Positions 42,054 through 50,779 of a stretch of 64,000 bases of DNA are shown piece after piece. Positions within the stretch are counted from its first letter, which is position 1. Every line of letters starts with the position of its first letter. The position numbers and the translations under genes are program-made. This DNA comes from Mycobacterium sp. M26 (lineage in GTDB: Bacteria > Actinomycetota > Actinomycetes > Mycobacteriales > Mycobacteriaceae): assembly GCF_001494595.1 (NCBI RefSeq), contig NZ_LN929908.1, forward strand, positions 984,529-1,048,528. The letters are read 5' to 3'. The notes below the pieces were generated by a model, which saw nothing but the letters and a program-made list of their open reading frames with translations, searched no databases and was not told where the DNA came from.

Positions 42054-42881
42054 CCTAGAGAGCGATCCGGGAGAGGGTATCCGGATCTCGCTAGGCAAGG
42101 GAGTCTGAGACAGCCAGCTGTCGACGGTGCGGGCGAACAGCTCTGGATGACGGTGGGGCCAGTCGTGGCGCACACCGGTCGCGACCATGTCGACGCCATT
42201 GGGCATTGACGCTGCGAGGAGCGTCGCCCAGCGTCGCACCAGAATGTTCTCTTCGCTGCCACTGAGAAACAGGCTCGCGCTGTGGGATTCACCCAAGCGT
42301 GCAGGAAGGGTGAAGCCCGCTGAGGCTTCGACGATGTGGGCCAACTCTGCTCCCGCGTTCAGTCGTGCGTCCTCGAGATAACCCTGACCCATTGGTAGAG
42401 GTACGTCGTGGCGGTGCCAGTGTCGGTTGATGACCAACCAGCGAAACCACGCCGTTCTGGCGAGGATTCCGACTACTCGCCGCGTCACCGAGACTCCCGG
42501 CAGCATATTGATGAACGTTCCGGACAGCACCGCCCTGTCGACGAGGTCAGGTTGGGTGGCCAGCAGTTGGACGGCAACCTGAGCTCCGAGTGAGAAACCG
42601 ACGATATGCGCCCGGCCCTCCCCGGCCCGGGACCGGATCAGCGCGGCAATGGCCATGGCGGCGTTTGCCATGTCGAACGGGCCGTGCTCGAAACTCTTGC
42701 CGTACTGGGGCAGATCGGGAACCAGGCAGCGGTAGTGCTGCAGTCGTGCGACCACCGGGTCCCACGACCAGCCGCTCATGATCCCGCCGTGGAGAAAGAC
42801 GATTGCGGGCGCCTCGACCGGACCGGATTCACGTACGAACAGGTCCACAAGGTCGATCGTATCCGCGCTACGGCAGAGCAC
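42036..42881 (-). CDS. Alpha/beta-hydrolase
   Basis: The protein has the hydrolase core APAIVFLHGGIMSGWSWDPVV with the oxyanion loop, the nucleophile elbow VGFSLGAQVAV (GxSxG), and a C-terminal acid/His region ending in VRHDWPHRHPELF. The length is about 281 residues from GTG 42881; the true start is uncertain because no ribosome site is clear and a longer frame exists. It sits between two Gfo/Idh/MocA genes on the opposite strand. It might act as an esterase or thioesterase releasing or editing acyl groups; this is inference. Confidence 0.75.
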   Translation of the reverse strand: MLCRSADTIDLVDLFVRESGPVEAPAIVFLHGGIMSGWSWDPVVARLQHYRCLVPDLPQYGKSFEHGPFDMANAAMAIAALIRSRAGEGRAHIVGFSLGAQVAVQLLATQPDLVDRAVLSGTFINMLPGVSVTRRVVGILARTAWFRWLVINRHWHRHDVPLPMGQGYLEDARLNAGAELAHIVEASAGFTLPARLGESHSASLFLSGSEENILVRRWATLLAASMPNGVDMVATGVRHDWPHRHPELFARTVDSWLSQTPLPSEIRIPSPGSLSRSRDLG

Positions 42882-42913
42882 GTCGAGGAAGAGCGCGGCT
42901 AACCTTCCGGTGT

Positions 42914-42919
42914 TATTCT
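42914..42919 (+). promoter_or_regulatory. Putative leaderless -10 box, oxidoreductase 2
   Basis: TATTCT fits TAnnnT and ends 6 bases before the ATG at 42926, with no Shine-Dalgarno sequence between them. Confidence 0.4.
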
Positions 42920-42925
42920 GCGACG

Positions 42926-43924
42926 ATGGGGGAGGGTCAGGCCTCTTTACAGATCGGCATCCTGGGTGCTGCCCGGATTGCGCCCGCCGCTTTGGTGAAG
43001 CCGGCATCGGAATCAAATGAAGTCGTGGTGGCAGCAGTTGCTGCGCGCGATGAGTCCCGCGCGCGGGAATTCGCTGCAAAGCACGGGATTGCCCGGGTCC
43101 ATGGTAGTTACGAGGCTTTGATCCGAGACCCAGATGTGAGTGCCATCTACAACCCGTTGCCCAACGGGTTGCATGGCCGATGGACTAAAGCTGCAATCGC
43201 CGCCGGAAAGCACGTCCTGTGCGAGAAGCCGCTGACGGCTAATGCGGATGAGGCCCGAGAGATTACCGAGCTGACTGCGACGTCAAACCTTGTAGTGATG
43301 GAGGCTTTTCACTACCGGTATCACCCGCTCGCCAATCGCGTCGAGCAGATCATCGCTTCAGGAGAGTTGGGTACCCTTCAGCGGGTCGAAGCGGCTTTCT
43401 GCTTTCCGCTGCCCAGGTTCTCAGACATTCGCTATGACTACCCCCTGGCCGGAGGCGCACTCATGGACGCTGGCTGCTACGCGGTCGACATGGTGCGCAC
43501 ATTCGGTGGTTCGACTCCGCAGGTCGTTTCCGCGCAAGCGAAACTGCGCGGTCCCGACGTCGACCGGGCAATGACGGCGAATCTGCGTTTTGCTGACGGG
43601 CATATCGGCCGCATCCATTGCTCCATGTGGTCAAAGGATCTGCTGCGTATCACCGCCACGGTGGTAGGAGATCGTGGCGAGTTGCGAGTCATCAACCCGT
43701 TGGTTCCGCACGTGTTCCATCGATTGACGGTCCAAACTGGTGCAGGCAAGCGGGTTGAGCGTTTCGGGTCGCGCCCTACGTACTCCTACCAACTTGACGC
43801 ATTCGCTGCGGCGGTCCTGCGGGGCGAGCCGGTGAAGACGACACCTGCCGAAGCGCTCGAGAACATGAGCGTGATTGACGAGATCTATCGTGCGTCGGGA
43901 CTGCCGGTTCGCAAACCGACCTGA
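42926..43924 (+). CDS. Gfo/Idh/MocA-family oxidoreductase 2
   Basis: The 332-residue paralogue of its neighbours has IGILGAARIAPAALVKPA, CEKPLTANADEA and the canonical FHYRYHP active-site motif (residues about 125-131), then LAGGALMDAGCYAVDMVRTFGG. Of the three copies this keeps the most conserved catalytic residues. ATG 42926 is favoured by a TATTCT -10 six bases upstream, suggesting a leaderless transcript and its own promoter. The substrate is unknown; a nucleotide sugar or glycolipid hydroxyl is plausible from context. Confidence 0.88.
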   Translation: MGEGQASLQIGILGAARIAPAALVKPASESNEVVVAAVAARDESRAREFAAKHGIARVHGSYEALIRDPDVSAIYNPLPNGLHGRWTKAAIAAGKHVLCEKPLTANADEAREITELTATSNLVVMEAFHYRYHPLANRVEQIIASGELGTLQRVEAAFCFPLPRFSDIRYDYPLAGGALMDAGCYAVDMVRTFGGSTPQVVSAQAKLRGPDVDRAMTANLRFADGHIGRIHCSMWSKDLLRITATVVGDRGELRVINPLVPHVFHRLTVQTGAGKRVERFGSRPTYSYQLDAFAAAVLRGEPVKTTPAEALENMSVIDEIYRASGLPVRKPT

Positions 43925-44024
43925 GGTTCGCCCGATCAGGGTCCGTCGATCGGCCGTAAAACTGCAGGCAGAGGCGTAGTTTCTCGGCTGAGACACGTTC
44001 ATGTGTTCTCCGGGTCCCACCTGG

Positions 44025-44030
44025 TAGCGT
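44025..44030 (+). promoter_or_regulatory. Putative leaderless -10 box, oxidoreductase 3
   Basis: TAGCGT ends exactly 7 bases before the GTG at 44038, the usual leaderless spacing in mycobacteria. No ribosome site is present. Confidence 0.4.
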
Positions 44031-44037
44031 CTCGGCG

Positions 44038-45036
44038 GTGCCTGACTGTCCGAGCCCTGTCCGAATCGGCGTACTTGGCGCTTCCAGCTATGCGCCGACG
44101 ACCATCATCAACCCCGCCAAGGGAAGCAATGAGGTCGTGGTCGCTGCCGTGGGAGCCCGGGACACGGCCAGCGCGCAGGCATTCGCCGCCAAGCACGGTA
44201 TCGCCAGGGCGCACGGCAGTTACGACGAGTTGATCGCGGACCCTGAGATCGATGCTGTCTATCTCCTGGTGCCGACCAGCATGCACGGCAAGTGGATGCG
44301 GGCTGCACTTGCCGCCGGCAAGAACGTGCTCTGTGAGAAGCCGTTCACCGCCAACTCTGCCGAAGCGCGTGAGATCGCCGAACTTGCTGCGGCATCGGAC
44401 CTCGTAGTGATGGAGGCTGTCCAGGGCCGCTACCACCCGTTGACATTGCGCGTCGAGGAGATCATCGCCTCGGGTGAGCTGGGCAAGCTGAAGTCCGTCG
44501 AGGTTGCTCTTTGCGTGCTGCTGCCCAAGTTCTCTGGCAACTGTTACAACTACGATCTCGCCGGTGGCGCGATGATGGATGCGGGCAGTTACGTAGTCAA
44601 CATGCTCCGAACGTTCGGCGGATCGACACCGGAAGTCGTTGGTGCCCAGGCGAAACTGCGTGACCCTCGGGTAGATAGGGCAATGACAGCACAGCTGCGC
44701 TACCCCGAAGGGCATACGGGTCGGTTGCGAGTTTCGCTATGGTCGACGGATTTGTTCCGGGCGACCGCCAAGGTGGTTGGCGAGGAGGGTGAACTGCGAT
44801 GGCTGAGCCCGGCAGCGCCCCACCTCTTCCCGCGGCTCACCATCCGAACAGCCGAAGGCAAACGGGTGGAGCATTTTCCGCGCCGCGCCACCTACGACTA
44901 TCAGCTGGATGCCTTCGCCGCGGCGGTGTTGCGGGGCGAGCCCGTTCGGACGACGCCGGAAGGTGCGGTGCAAACCATGACCGTCATCGACGCGATCTAC
45001 CGGGCGGCTGGGCTGCCGCTTCGTCAACCGAGCTGA
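44038..45036 (+). CDS. Gfo/Idh/MocA-family oxidoreductase 3 (divergent active site)
   Basis: The 332-residue third paralogue has RIGVLGASSYAPTTIINPAK, CEKPFTANSAEA and LAGGAMMDAGSYVVNMLRTFGG. The stretch equal to FHYRYHP in copy 2 reads VQGRYHP, so the His and Tyr thought to act in catalysis are lost; the EKP lysine stays. It may have a changed substrate, be inactive, or partner another copy. The GTG start follows a TAGCGT box by exactly 7 bases (leaderless-like). Confidence 0.85.
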   Translation: MPDCPSPVRIGVLGASSYAPTTIINPAKGSNEVVVAAVGARDTASAQAFAAKHGIARAHGSYDELIADPEIDAVYLLVPTSMHGKWMRAALAAGKNVLCEKPFTANSAEAREIAELAAASDLVVMEAVQGRYHPLTLRVEEIIASGELGKLKSVEVALCVLLPKFSGNCYNYDLAGGAMMDAGSYVVNMLRTFGGSTPEVVGAQAKLRDPRVDRAMTAQLRYPEGHTGRLRVSLWSTDLFRATAKVVGEEGELRWLSPAAPHLFPRLTIRTAEGKRVEHFPRRATYDYQLDAFAAAVLRGEPVRTTPEGAVQTMTVIDAIYRAAGLPLRQPS

Positions 45037-45040
45037 CCCT

Positions 45041-45057
45041 CGATAGTCGTTCTATCG
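45041..45057. terminator. Small hairpin between convergent genes
   Basis: CGATAG (45041-45046) and CTATCG (45052-45057) form a 6-bp stem with a 5-base loop in the 38-base gap between the convergent oxidoreductase 3 and GMC 1 genes. It is possibly a weak bidirectional terminator. Confidence 0.3.
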
Positions 45058-45074
45058 CAACAACGTCGATGCAG

Positions 45075-46724
45075 CTAGCCAGCGAACTGTTCGTTGTCGA
45101 TGTGCTCGGCTACCCGCAACGCATTGGCGGCAACAGTGAGGCTGGGGTTTAGTCCGGTGCTGGATGGGAAGAACGATGCGTCCGCGACGTAGAGATTGCG
45201 GACTTCGTGCGCGCGGTTATGCGCATTGAGCACACTGGTTTTGGGATCCGACCCGAAGCGGACTGTCCCGCAGACGTGGCCAAGGGTCGTGTTGCTCTCG
45301 CCAGTCCGTAACGTGAGCTTGCGATAGGGCTTTAGTACTTCGTTCAGCTGCTGCAAGAAGATTCGGCGGCGGCCGGCTTCGTTCGGGTGTACACGGTACT
45401 GTAGCCGTAGCCGCTGGCGACCGTCCGATCTGGGCCTATTCGACGGAAGAACACGGTTGTCGAGATATGGCAGATCTTCCATTATCGCTGCAAGTACGAG
45501 ACCGCCAGAGAAGAAGCGCTCGTAGATCGGTCGCGCTGCCGGGCTGGCCAAGCGCAGTGCTCGGGGCAGGAGGCCGGGGTTATTCGTCAGCATCTCCATC
45601 GGCGCCAGTGAGGCCATCGAGCCAGCTGACTGCACGGTTCCGAACTTCTGGCCCTGCCAAAAGTAGAAGTCGTTGAGCCCGATCTCCTTGTTCTCGGCAG
45701 TGATCCGCGACCCCGACTCCGGCCAGACCTCGATCCAGTCGAGGAGGTGACGCATCAGGTTACGGCCCACATAGTCAGATCCGTTGGCCAGTCCGTTCGG
45801 CCAATCACCGGATGTGGACTTCAGCAGAAGCACGGGAGTTGCCAGCGCACCGGCGGCCAACACCACGACTTTGGCCCGCAGTGCCAGTGTTCCGGTGGCG
45901 TGCGCGCAGATCACCTTCTGCACATGAGTTCGGTCGGCTTCCAGGTGCAAAACTCGGCACTCTGCCAGCAGCTGCGCCCCGTGCTCGGCGATAGCCGGTT
46001 GGACGCCGTTTCGCCCCCCGTCGTTCTTGCATGCTTTGTCGCAGAGAAACGCCTGGCACGTCCCGCACCCGTCGGTGTAGTCACAGGCCATCGGCAGGTG
46101 ATAGGGGTGAAGGCCACGACCCGTCAGATAGTCGACAAGCGGCTGGTTGTCAGGCGAAAAGGGCGGCGCCGCTGGCAGTCCGGACTGGTCCGTCTCAGGC
46201 CGCAGCGGATCGGGTTGACCTCGCACGCCCATCAGCTTCTCGGCTCGGACGTACCAGGGTCGCAGCTCGTCATAGGAGATCGGCCACGCCTCCGGCACAG
46301 TGGATGGTCCGGGATTGGCGAAGTGCTGGCGTGGTGTGAAGTCCTCGGCAAAGAATCGCTCGCAGACCATGCCGTAGAGCGCCGAGGAGCCGCCGGTGCC
46401 GCTGCCGATGAACGGGACGAATCGCTTTGAGAAGCGGCCGCTGATGTCCTCGATCTCGTCGGTCGACCGCCCGCCTCGGGTCAGTGCGTCGAAGTAGGCC
46501 TCCTGGGACCGGTAGGCCTTTGGTTCGGCCAGTTCGGGCATCGCCGCGCGGATCGTGTCGTGTGTTCCGGGCAAGGTGGAGCGGCCCTTCTCGACGAACA
46601 GGACCTTGCGCCCGGCGCGCGCCAACGAATAGCCCAGAGTTCCGCCGCCCATGCCGGTGCCGACGACAATCACATCCCACGCAACGCGCTCTGCCTCGTG
46701 GGCGTCCACTTCGCCGTCAGGCAC
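45075..46724 (-). CDS. GMC-family FAD oxidoreductase 1 with Cys cluster
   Basis: The 549-residue flavoprotein has the N-terminal FAD loop VIVVGTGMGGGTLGYSLARA, GTGGSSALYGM, and the C-terminal GMC block VCGTVRFGSDP ... SSTGLNPSLTVAANALRVAE. Residues 214-232 carry five cysteines spaced C-x5-C-x2-C-x4-C-x3-C, conserved in the paralogue at 52 kb, which suggests a metal or Fe-S site or disulfides. GMC enzymes oxidise alcohols, including sugar and sterol hydroxyls. GTG 46724 follows GAGGAG at 8 bases. A lipid-linked or sugar hydroxyl substrate is inferred from context. Confidence 0.85.
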   Translation of the reverse strand: MPDGEVDAHEAERVAWDVIVVGTGMGGGTLGYSLARAGRKVLFVEKGRSTLPGTHDTIRAAMPELAEPKAYRSQEAYFDALTRGGRSTDEIEDISGRFSKRFVPFIGSGTGGSSALYGMVCERFFAEDFTPRQHFANPGPSTVPEAWPISYDELRPWYVRAEKLMGVRGQPDPLRPETDQSGLPAAPPFSPDNQPLVDYLTGRGLHPYHLPMACDYTDGCGTCQAFLCDKACKNDGGRNGVQPAIAEHGAQLLAECRVLHLEADRTHVQKVICAHATGTLALRAKVVVLAAGALATPVLLLKSTSGDWPNGLANGSDYVGRNLMRHLLDWIEVWPESGSRITAENKEIGLNDFYFWQGQKFGTVQSAGSMASLAPMEMLTNNPGLLPRALRLASPAARPIYERFFSGGLVLAAIMEDLPYLDNRVLPSNRPRSDGRQRLRLQYRVHPNEAGRRRIFLQQLNEVLKPYRKLTLRTGESNTTLGHVCGTVRFGSDPKTSVLNAHNRAHEVRNLYVADASFFPSSTGLNPSLTVAANALRVAEHIDNEQFAG

Positions 46725-47027
46725 TATCGAGCTCCTCAGCGTGATGGCCCGGAGCATGCGCTGGTCTGGGCTGGTCGGGATCGTAGCATTCGTTGCTAGC
46801 GGCTAGGCCGCGGCGTGAAACCTGAATTACAGACGCCGCCGTTCGGCGTCGTTAGCAGCTCGCTGTGAAGACGGTGAACCTCCTATTTGCTGGAAAAGAC
46901 GGGTGTTATCGTCGAGCGGTTAGATGCGTGTCCAGGCAAGCGGGGAATCTGGATTTCAAGCTTGCGGTCGAATGCCTGTGGAGTTGATTTTGCTGAGCAC
47001 GGCAGCCTTTGGGGCCTCGGTCACCGC
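46725..47027. promoter_or_regulatory. Divergent promoter region, GMC 1 / PE-PPE protein
   Basis: This 303-base, relatively AT-rich region separates divergent genes. It contains an inverted repeat GACGCCG (46832-46838) / CGGCGTC (46844-46850) with a 5-base loop, a possible operator or hairpin. In-frame codons extend the right-hand gene to 46887, but a start there lacks support. Confidence 0.45.
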
Positions 47028-48470
47028 ATGGGCATAACGGGACCGCGGCAACCCCTGGTGGTGGCCTCAGCGCTGCTGGGTGCCGTCGTGCTGGGCGCGG
47101 GTTCCATGGGCTCTGCGGTTGTGACACCTATGGCGTGGGGCACCACGTCTGCACTCATCATGGGTGGCACCGGGCATTCGCTGGCCACACCTCCAGACAC
47201 CGTGTCGTACGTCGAGCAGTTCATCAGTGCGACCGTTGACAATTACATCGCACCGTCGTCGACGGTCAGTCCCTCGACCGGAATTCCTCAGGGCCCGTAC
47301 AACGGTGTCGCGGTGATCACCCCTGAGGAGGCTTCGCCCACGTACGGCTCGCTGACGGTCGATGAGTCGGTTGCGCTGGGTTTGGCGGCCCTGCACAGTT
47401 GCCTCACGTCGACGGTGTGTGACTACAACCAGGACGTCGGGTCGGCGGCACCCTCGCCATCGGACTCGCTGGTGGTGTTCGGATATTCGCAAAGTGCCGT
47501 CATCGCCATGCTCGAGAAAGCCCAGCTTGCGGCCGAGTATGCAGCAGGTGAGGGACCCGCCGTGTCGTTCGTGGTCGTGGGTGACACCAAACGGCCGAAT
47601 GGCGGCCTGTACGCGCGCGACCCTAACGGGATGTTCGTTCCCGCGGTTCTCGGTGGCGGATCGACATTTGGTGGGGCGGCGCCGACCGACACCCAGTACT
47701 CAACGGTGGACGTTGCGCTCCAGTACGACGGCTTGGCGGATTTCCCCGTCAACCCGCTGAACCTGCTAGCGGTCGTCAATGCGTACGTGGGTATGTCGTT
47801 GATCCACTCCACCTACGGCGAGCACAGTCTGACGGAACAAGGAATCGTCGATCAAGGCCAGTATGGAGACACTCACTACTACCTGATCCCGACACCCGTC
47901 CTCCCGCTGCTCATGCCACTGCAACAGGTGCCACTGGTGGGTTCGGTGCTGGCCGACATGTTGGATGCGCCGCTGCGGGTGCTGGTAGAGGCGGGTTACG
48001 ACCGTACGACCAGTCCCGGCCAACCGACGCCGTTCAATCTGCTGTACTTCCCCAACCCACTGAAGACAACCCTGGATTTTCTGGTTGCGATCCCCACCGG
48101 CCTTGACAACGGCTTCGAGGACGTGTTCGGAGTCCGACCGTTCGGTACACAGCGTCCGGGACCCTACGGCGTAGGTGGGCCGGACAGTGACTGCGACTCC
48201 GCCGACACAGCTGCGACGAGCCCGACCGCGACGTCCACAACGGTGACCTCCCGCGGCAATCCGGCTGCAGCGGGCAGGACCGGGCGAAGTGCAACGACAC
48301 CCAAGGGTGATGTGGCAGAGCCTGATTCGATAACCATATCCAAGGTGGTTCCGCCATCTCGGCTGAGTAACCGACGAACCCGGAGTGGGTCTTCTTCGGC
48401 CTCCTCTAGCGCATCGAACGCGTCTGACTCCGGCGGATCGGGCAGCTCGACAGGGCGCAGTGCCCGCTAG
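47028..48470 (+). CDS. PE-PPE-domain acyltransferase/hydrolase (Chp-like)
   Basis: The 480-residue protein has an N-terminal hydrophobic anchor (LVVASALLGAVVLGAGSMGS), then a PE-PPE alpha/beta-hydrolase domain beginning at MGGTGHSLATPPDTVSYVEQ with the nucleophile in VVFGYSQSAVIA (GxSxG) and a His in DTHYYLIPTPVLPLL. The last 100 residues are Ser/Thr/Ala-rich and disordered. Chp1 and Chp2, of the same domain type, transfer acyl chains between glycolipids in sulfolipid-1 and polyacyltrehalose synthesis, next to PapA and MmpL genes. That context is repeated here, so a final transacylation outside the membrane is a good guess. ATG 47028 is chosen to start at the anchor; it has no clear ribosome site. 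Confidence 0.82.
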   Translation: MGITGPRQPLVVASALLGAVVLGAGSMGSAVVTPMAWGTTSALIMGGTGHSLATPPDTVSYVEQFISATVDNYIAPSSTVSPSTGIPQGPYNGVAVITPEEASPTYGSLTVDESVALGLAALHSCLTSTVCDYNQDVGSAAPSPSDSLVVFGYSQSAVIAMLEKAQLAAEYAAGEGPAVSFVVVGDTKRPNGGLYARDPNGMFVPAVLGGGSTFGGAAPTDTQYSTVDVALQYDGLADFPVNPLNLLAVVNAYVGMSLIHSTYGEHSLTEQGIVDQGQYGDTHYYLIPTPVLPLLMPLQQVPLVGSVLADMLDAPLRVLVEAGYDRTTSPGQPTPFNLLYFPNPLKTTLDFLVAIPTGLDNGFEDVFGVRPFGTQRPGPYGVGGPDSDCDSADTAATSPTATSTTVTSRGNPAAAGRTGRSATTPKGDVAEPDSITISKVVPPSRLSNRRTRSGSSSASSSASNASDSGGSGSSTGRSAR

Positions 48471-48513
48471 CCGGAAGGTCGTGCCGACCGGAACCACCGA
48501 TAGTAAGGGCGAC

Positions 48514-49734
48514 TCAGTACAGACCAAGGATTCCGATGAGTTCGTCATCGTGGCGGTCCCTGCCGAAGCGTTGGGAGGACTCGACCGCGCCGACGGCAAG
48601 CTTGCGACGCAGGTTCTCGTCTGAGTGCAGCATCATCAGATTGGCCGCCAGAGCGGCTGCGTCACCGGCGGGGCTCAACAGTCCGTTGACCATGTGTTCG
48701 ATGATCTCGGGTGTGCCGCCCGAGTCTGTTCCACACACTGGCAGGCCGGCCCTCATCGCCTCTACGGTGACGCGGCCGAACGCCTCGCTCTGGCTGCACA
48801 TCAGGCCCACGTGGGCGGCGGACCAGTAGGGCCCTAGATCACTGGATGGACCGTGAACCGTCAGCAGGTCGCCGACGCCCAGGCGTCGGGCAAGCATCTG
48901 AAGTGGCTTATGCCTGCCGGTGCCAACGAGTGTGAGTTCGATGTCGACGCCGGCTTTTCGTGCGATGGCGACCGCTTCGATCGCCAGGTGTTGTCCTTTG
49001 CCGGGCGAGAAATATCCGACCAGGACGGTGCGCATACGCTCGCCGGCTCCCCGCTCCGAAGGGGTGCGCAGTGGGGTTTCGATGACGGGATGAACCACGG
49101 CGGTCTTCATGGTCGAATCTATTGCAAGCAGAGCCTTTTGGACTGCGAATGAATTGCATATAACCGTCTCCGACAGCCTCCCGATCCATCGGATCGTTCT
49201 GCGGTAGCCGAAGAGGAACCAGAACCCGTGGTCATCCCTTCCGAACTCGCGGACTATCCAGTAGTGCGGAATGCCAAGGAGTTTAGCGGCGATTGCGTGG
49301 GACGGAATTGTCATCGTATTGCTCAGCACCAGTGTCGCGTGCAGTCGGCGGAGAAGAAGAACTGCTTGCACGATGCCGGGAACCAGGAACGTCACGTAGG
49401 GGACCCAGCCGACCACCGCGTGCGGGTCGATCCGCGGGACTTGCCACCACTTGCCAAAGGCCCACCACGGTACCCACGAGATTTTGGTTGGGATACCGCG
49501 CCGCGTGCAGTCCTCGGCCACGTCGCCGTGACGCGGCAGAACGGCGAGGAGTCCCGCGTCGGGTCGCATTCTCCGAATGCCCAGGAGAATTTCACGAAAC
49601 CCGACGACACCGCCGCCGCCGAAGCTGCTGACGTTCGAAACCACAACGATCTGTTCAGGGCGGTTCTTGGCGCTGCAGTTGGTGCTGGCAGACTCCTGCG
49701 GATCCCTGCGACCCGACCCCTGAGTAGCGAACAT
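48514..49734 (-). CDS. GT4-family glycosyltransferase
   Basis: The 406-residue GT-B enzyme has an N-terminal domain with VVVSNVSSFGGGGVVGFREIL and a C-terminal domain with TVLVGYFSPGKGQHLAIEA, LTLVGTGRHKP and the donor motif EAFGRVTVEAMRAGLP (E-x7-E). It is retaining and uses nucleotide sugars such as GDP-mannose or UDP-glucose. Unlike the other three glycosyltransferases here it is not GT1. ATG 49734 is preferred to upstream codons that overlap the divergent methyltransferase promoter. It converges with the PE-PPE gene. Acceptor and donor are unknown. Confidence 0.87.
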   Translation of the reverse strand: MFATQGSGRRDPQESASTNCSAKNRPEQIVVVSNVSSFGGGGVVGFREILLGIRRMRPDAGLLAVLPRHGDVAEDCTRRGIPTKISWVPWWAFGKWWQVPRIDPHAVVGWVPYVTFLVPGIVQAVLLLRRLHATLVLSNTMTIPSHAIAAKLLGIPHYWIVREFGRDDHGFWFLFGYRRTIRWIGRLSETVICNSFAVQKALLAIDSTMKTAVVHPVIETPLRTPSERGAGERMRTVLVGYFSPGKGQHLAIEAVAIARKAGVDIELTLVGTGRHKPLQMLARRLGVGDLLTVHGPSSDLGPYWSAAHVGLMCSQSEAFGRVTVEAMRAGLPVCGTDSGGTPEIIEHMVNGLLSPAGDAAALAANLMMLHSDENLRRKLAVGAVESSQRFGRDRHDDELIGILGLY

Positions 49735-49896
49735 GCCCAAAGTGTATGGCGCAGTGGATCGCTTCTTGTCCGTATGGCCTGCGCGGGCCGTTTCGTCCAC
49801 ACCACACAGACTGGCTAGTCGGGTCAGGCTCATGTCGGTCACCACTCTGTCTGACCCTGTTCGGGATAGTGCTCACGACGGTGGCGGGCATTCAGC

Positions 49897-49902
49897 TAGC
49901 CT
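49897..49902 (+). promoter_or_regulatory. Putative leaderless -10 box, LCMT-type methyltransferase
   Basis: TAGCCT ends 7 bases before the ATG at 49910, with no Shine-Dalgarno sequence. Confidence 0.4.
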
Positions 49903-49909
49903 CTGTCGG

Positions 49910-50779
49910 ATGACGAACGTCCTCCCACTGCCCGAGACTGCGATGGTGACGTTGTGGTGTCGCGCAAGCGAGGCTCGTCGCGCCGACGGCATCCTCCACG
50001 ATCCGTTGGCGATCGAACTGGTCGACTCAATCGACGTCGACTTCGCCAAGTTCAAGTTGTCAGCCGATCGCCAAGACCTGGCATTGCGAGCGCTCGCGTT
50101 CGACAACAGCACCCGCCGCTACCTTGCCTCCCATCCGAATGGCACCGTCGTCGCCCTGGGCGAAGGCATGCAGACCAGCTTCTGGCGTCTTGACGCTGCC
50201 GGTGTCGGGCATGACTTTCGTTGGCTGACAGTCGACCTGCCAACGATCGTCGACCTGCGCGGTCGGCTGCTCCCGGAATCGCCGCGAGTGTCGACATGCA
50301 CCCAGTCGGTACTCGACTTCAGCTGGATGGATCAGGTCGAGCGTCCTGAGGAGGGTGTGTTCATCACCGCGGAGGGCTTGCTGCCTTATCTGGAGCCGGA
50401 CGAGGCACTGAGGGTGATCGGGGAATGTGCGCGCCGATTCCCTAGCGGTCAGATGATGTTCGATCTGCCTCCGAAGTCCCAGGCCCGGCTGGCTCGCCAT
50501 CGGTTATGGACGGTTTTGCGCGGTGACTGGCCACGCACCCCCTTCAGCCTCACAGTGAACGAGTTGGCTGCGCTCCACGAAACGGTGCTCGGGGTTCGGG
50601 CCGTACATGATCTTCCGCTGCCGCGCGGACGTGGGCCGCTGTTTGGCTCGCTGCTGCAACGAACCCACGGGCACCCGATCTACCGGCCCCTGCGGCGCCT
50701 TGTCGGGCTCAACTGGCCGACGATCGCCACGCTGACTCTGCTTGAGTTCGACGATCGAAAGCCGGAGTCAACGAGCTAG
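49910..50779 (+). CDS. LCMT-family (Ppm1/Tcmp-type) SAM methyltransferase
   Basis: The 289-residue protein begins with PETAMVTLWCRASEARR, followed by the SAM loop ALGEGMQTSFWRLD (equivalent to the GxGxDTRxxRL motif), WLTVDLPTIVDLR and ITAEGLLPYL. Mycobacteria have many such methyltransferases acting on lipids or polyketide-like products, mostly uncharacterised. A leaderless start at 49910 is suggested by TAGCCT 7 bases upstream. It overlaps the convergent FkbM gene by 12 bases. Likely methylation of a sugar hydroxyl or carboxyl of the glycolipid is inference. Confidence 0.85.
   Translation: MTNVLPLPETAMVTLWCRASEARRADGILHDPLAIELVDSIDVDFAKFKLSADRQDLALRALAFDNSTRRYLASHPNGTVVALGEGMQTSFWRLDAAGVGHDFRWLTVDLPTIVDLRGRLLPESPRVSTCTQSVLDFSWMDQVERPEEGVFITAEGLLPYLEPDEALRVIGECARRFPSGQMMFDLPPKSQARLARHRLWTVLRGDWPRTPFSLTVNELAALHETVLGVRAVHDLPLPRGRGPLFGSLLQRTHGHPIYRPLRRLVGLNWPTIATLTLLEFDDRKPESTS

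Noticed and set aside
48477..48489. Hairpin GGTCG-TGC-CGACC between the PE-PPE and GT4 genes as terminator
   Set aside because: The stem is only 5 bp with no T-run; it is too weak to call.
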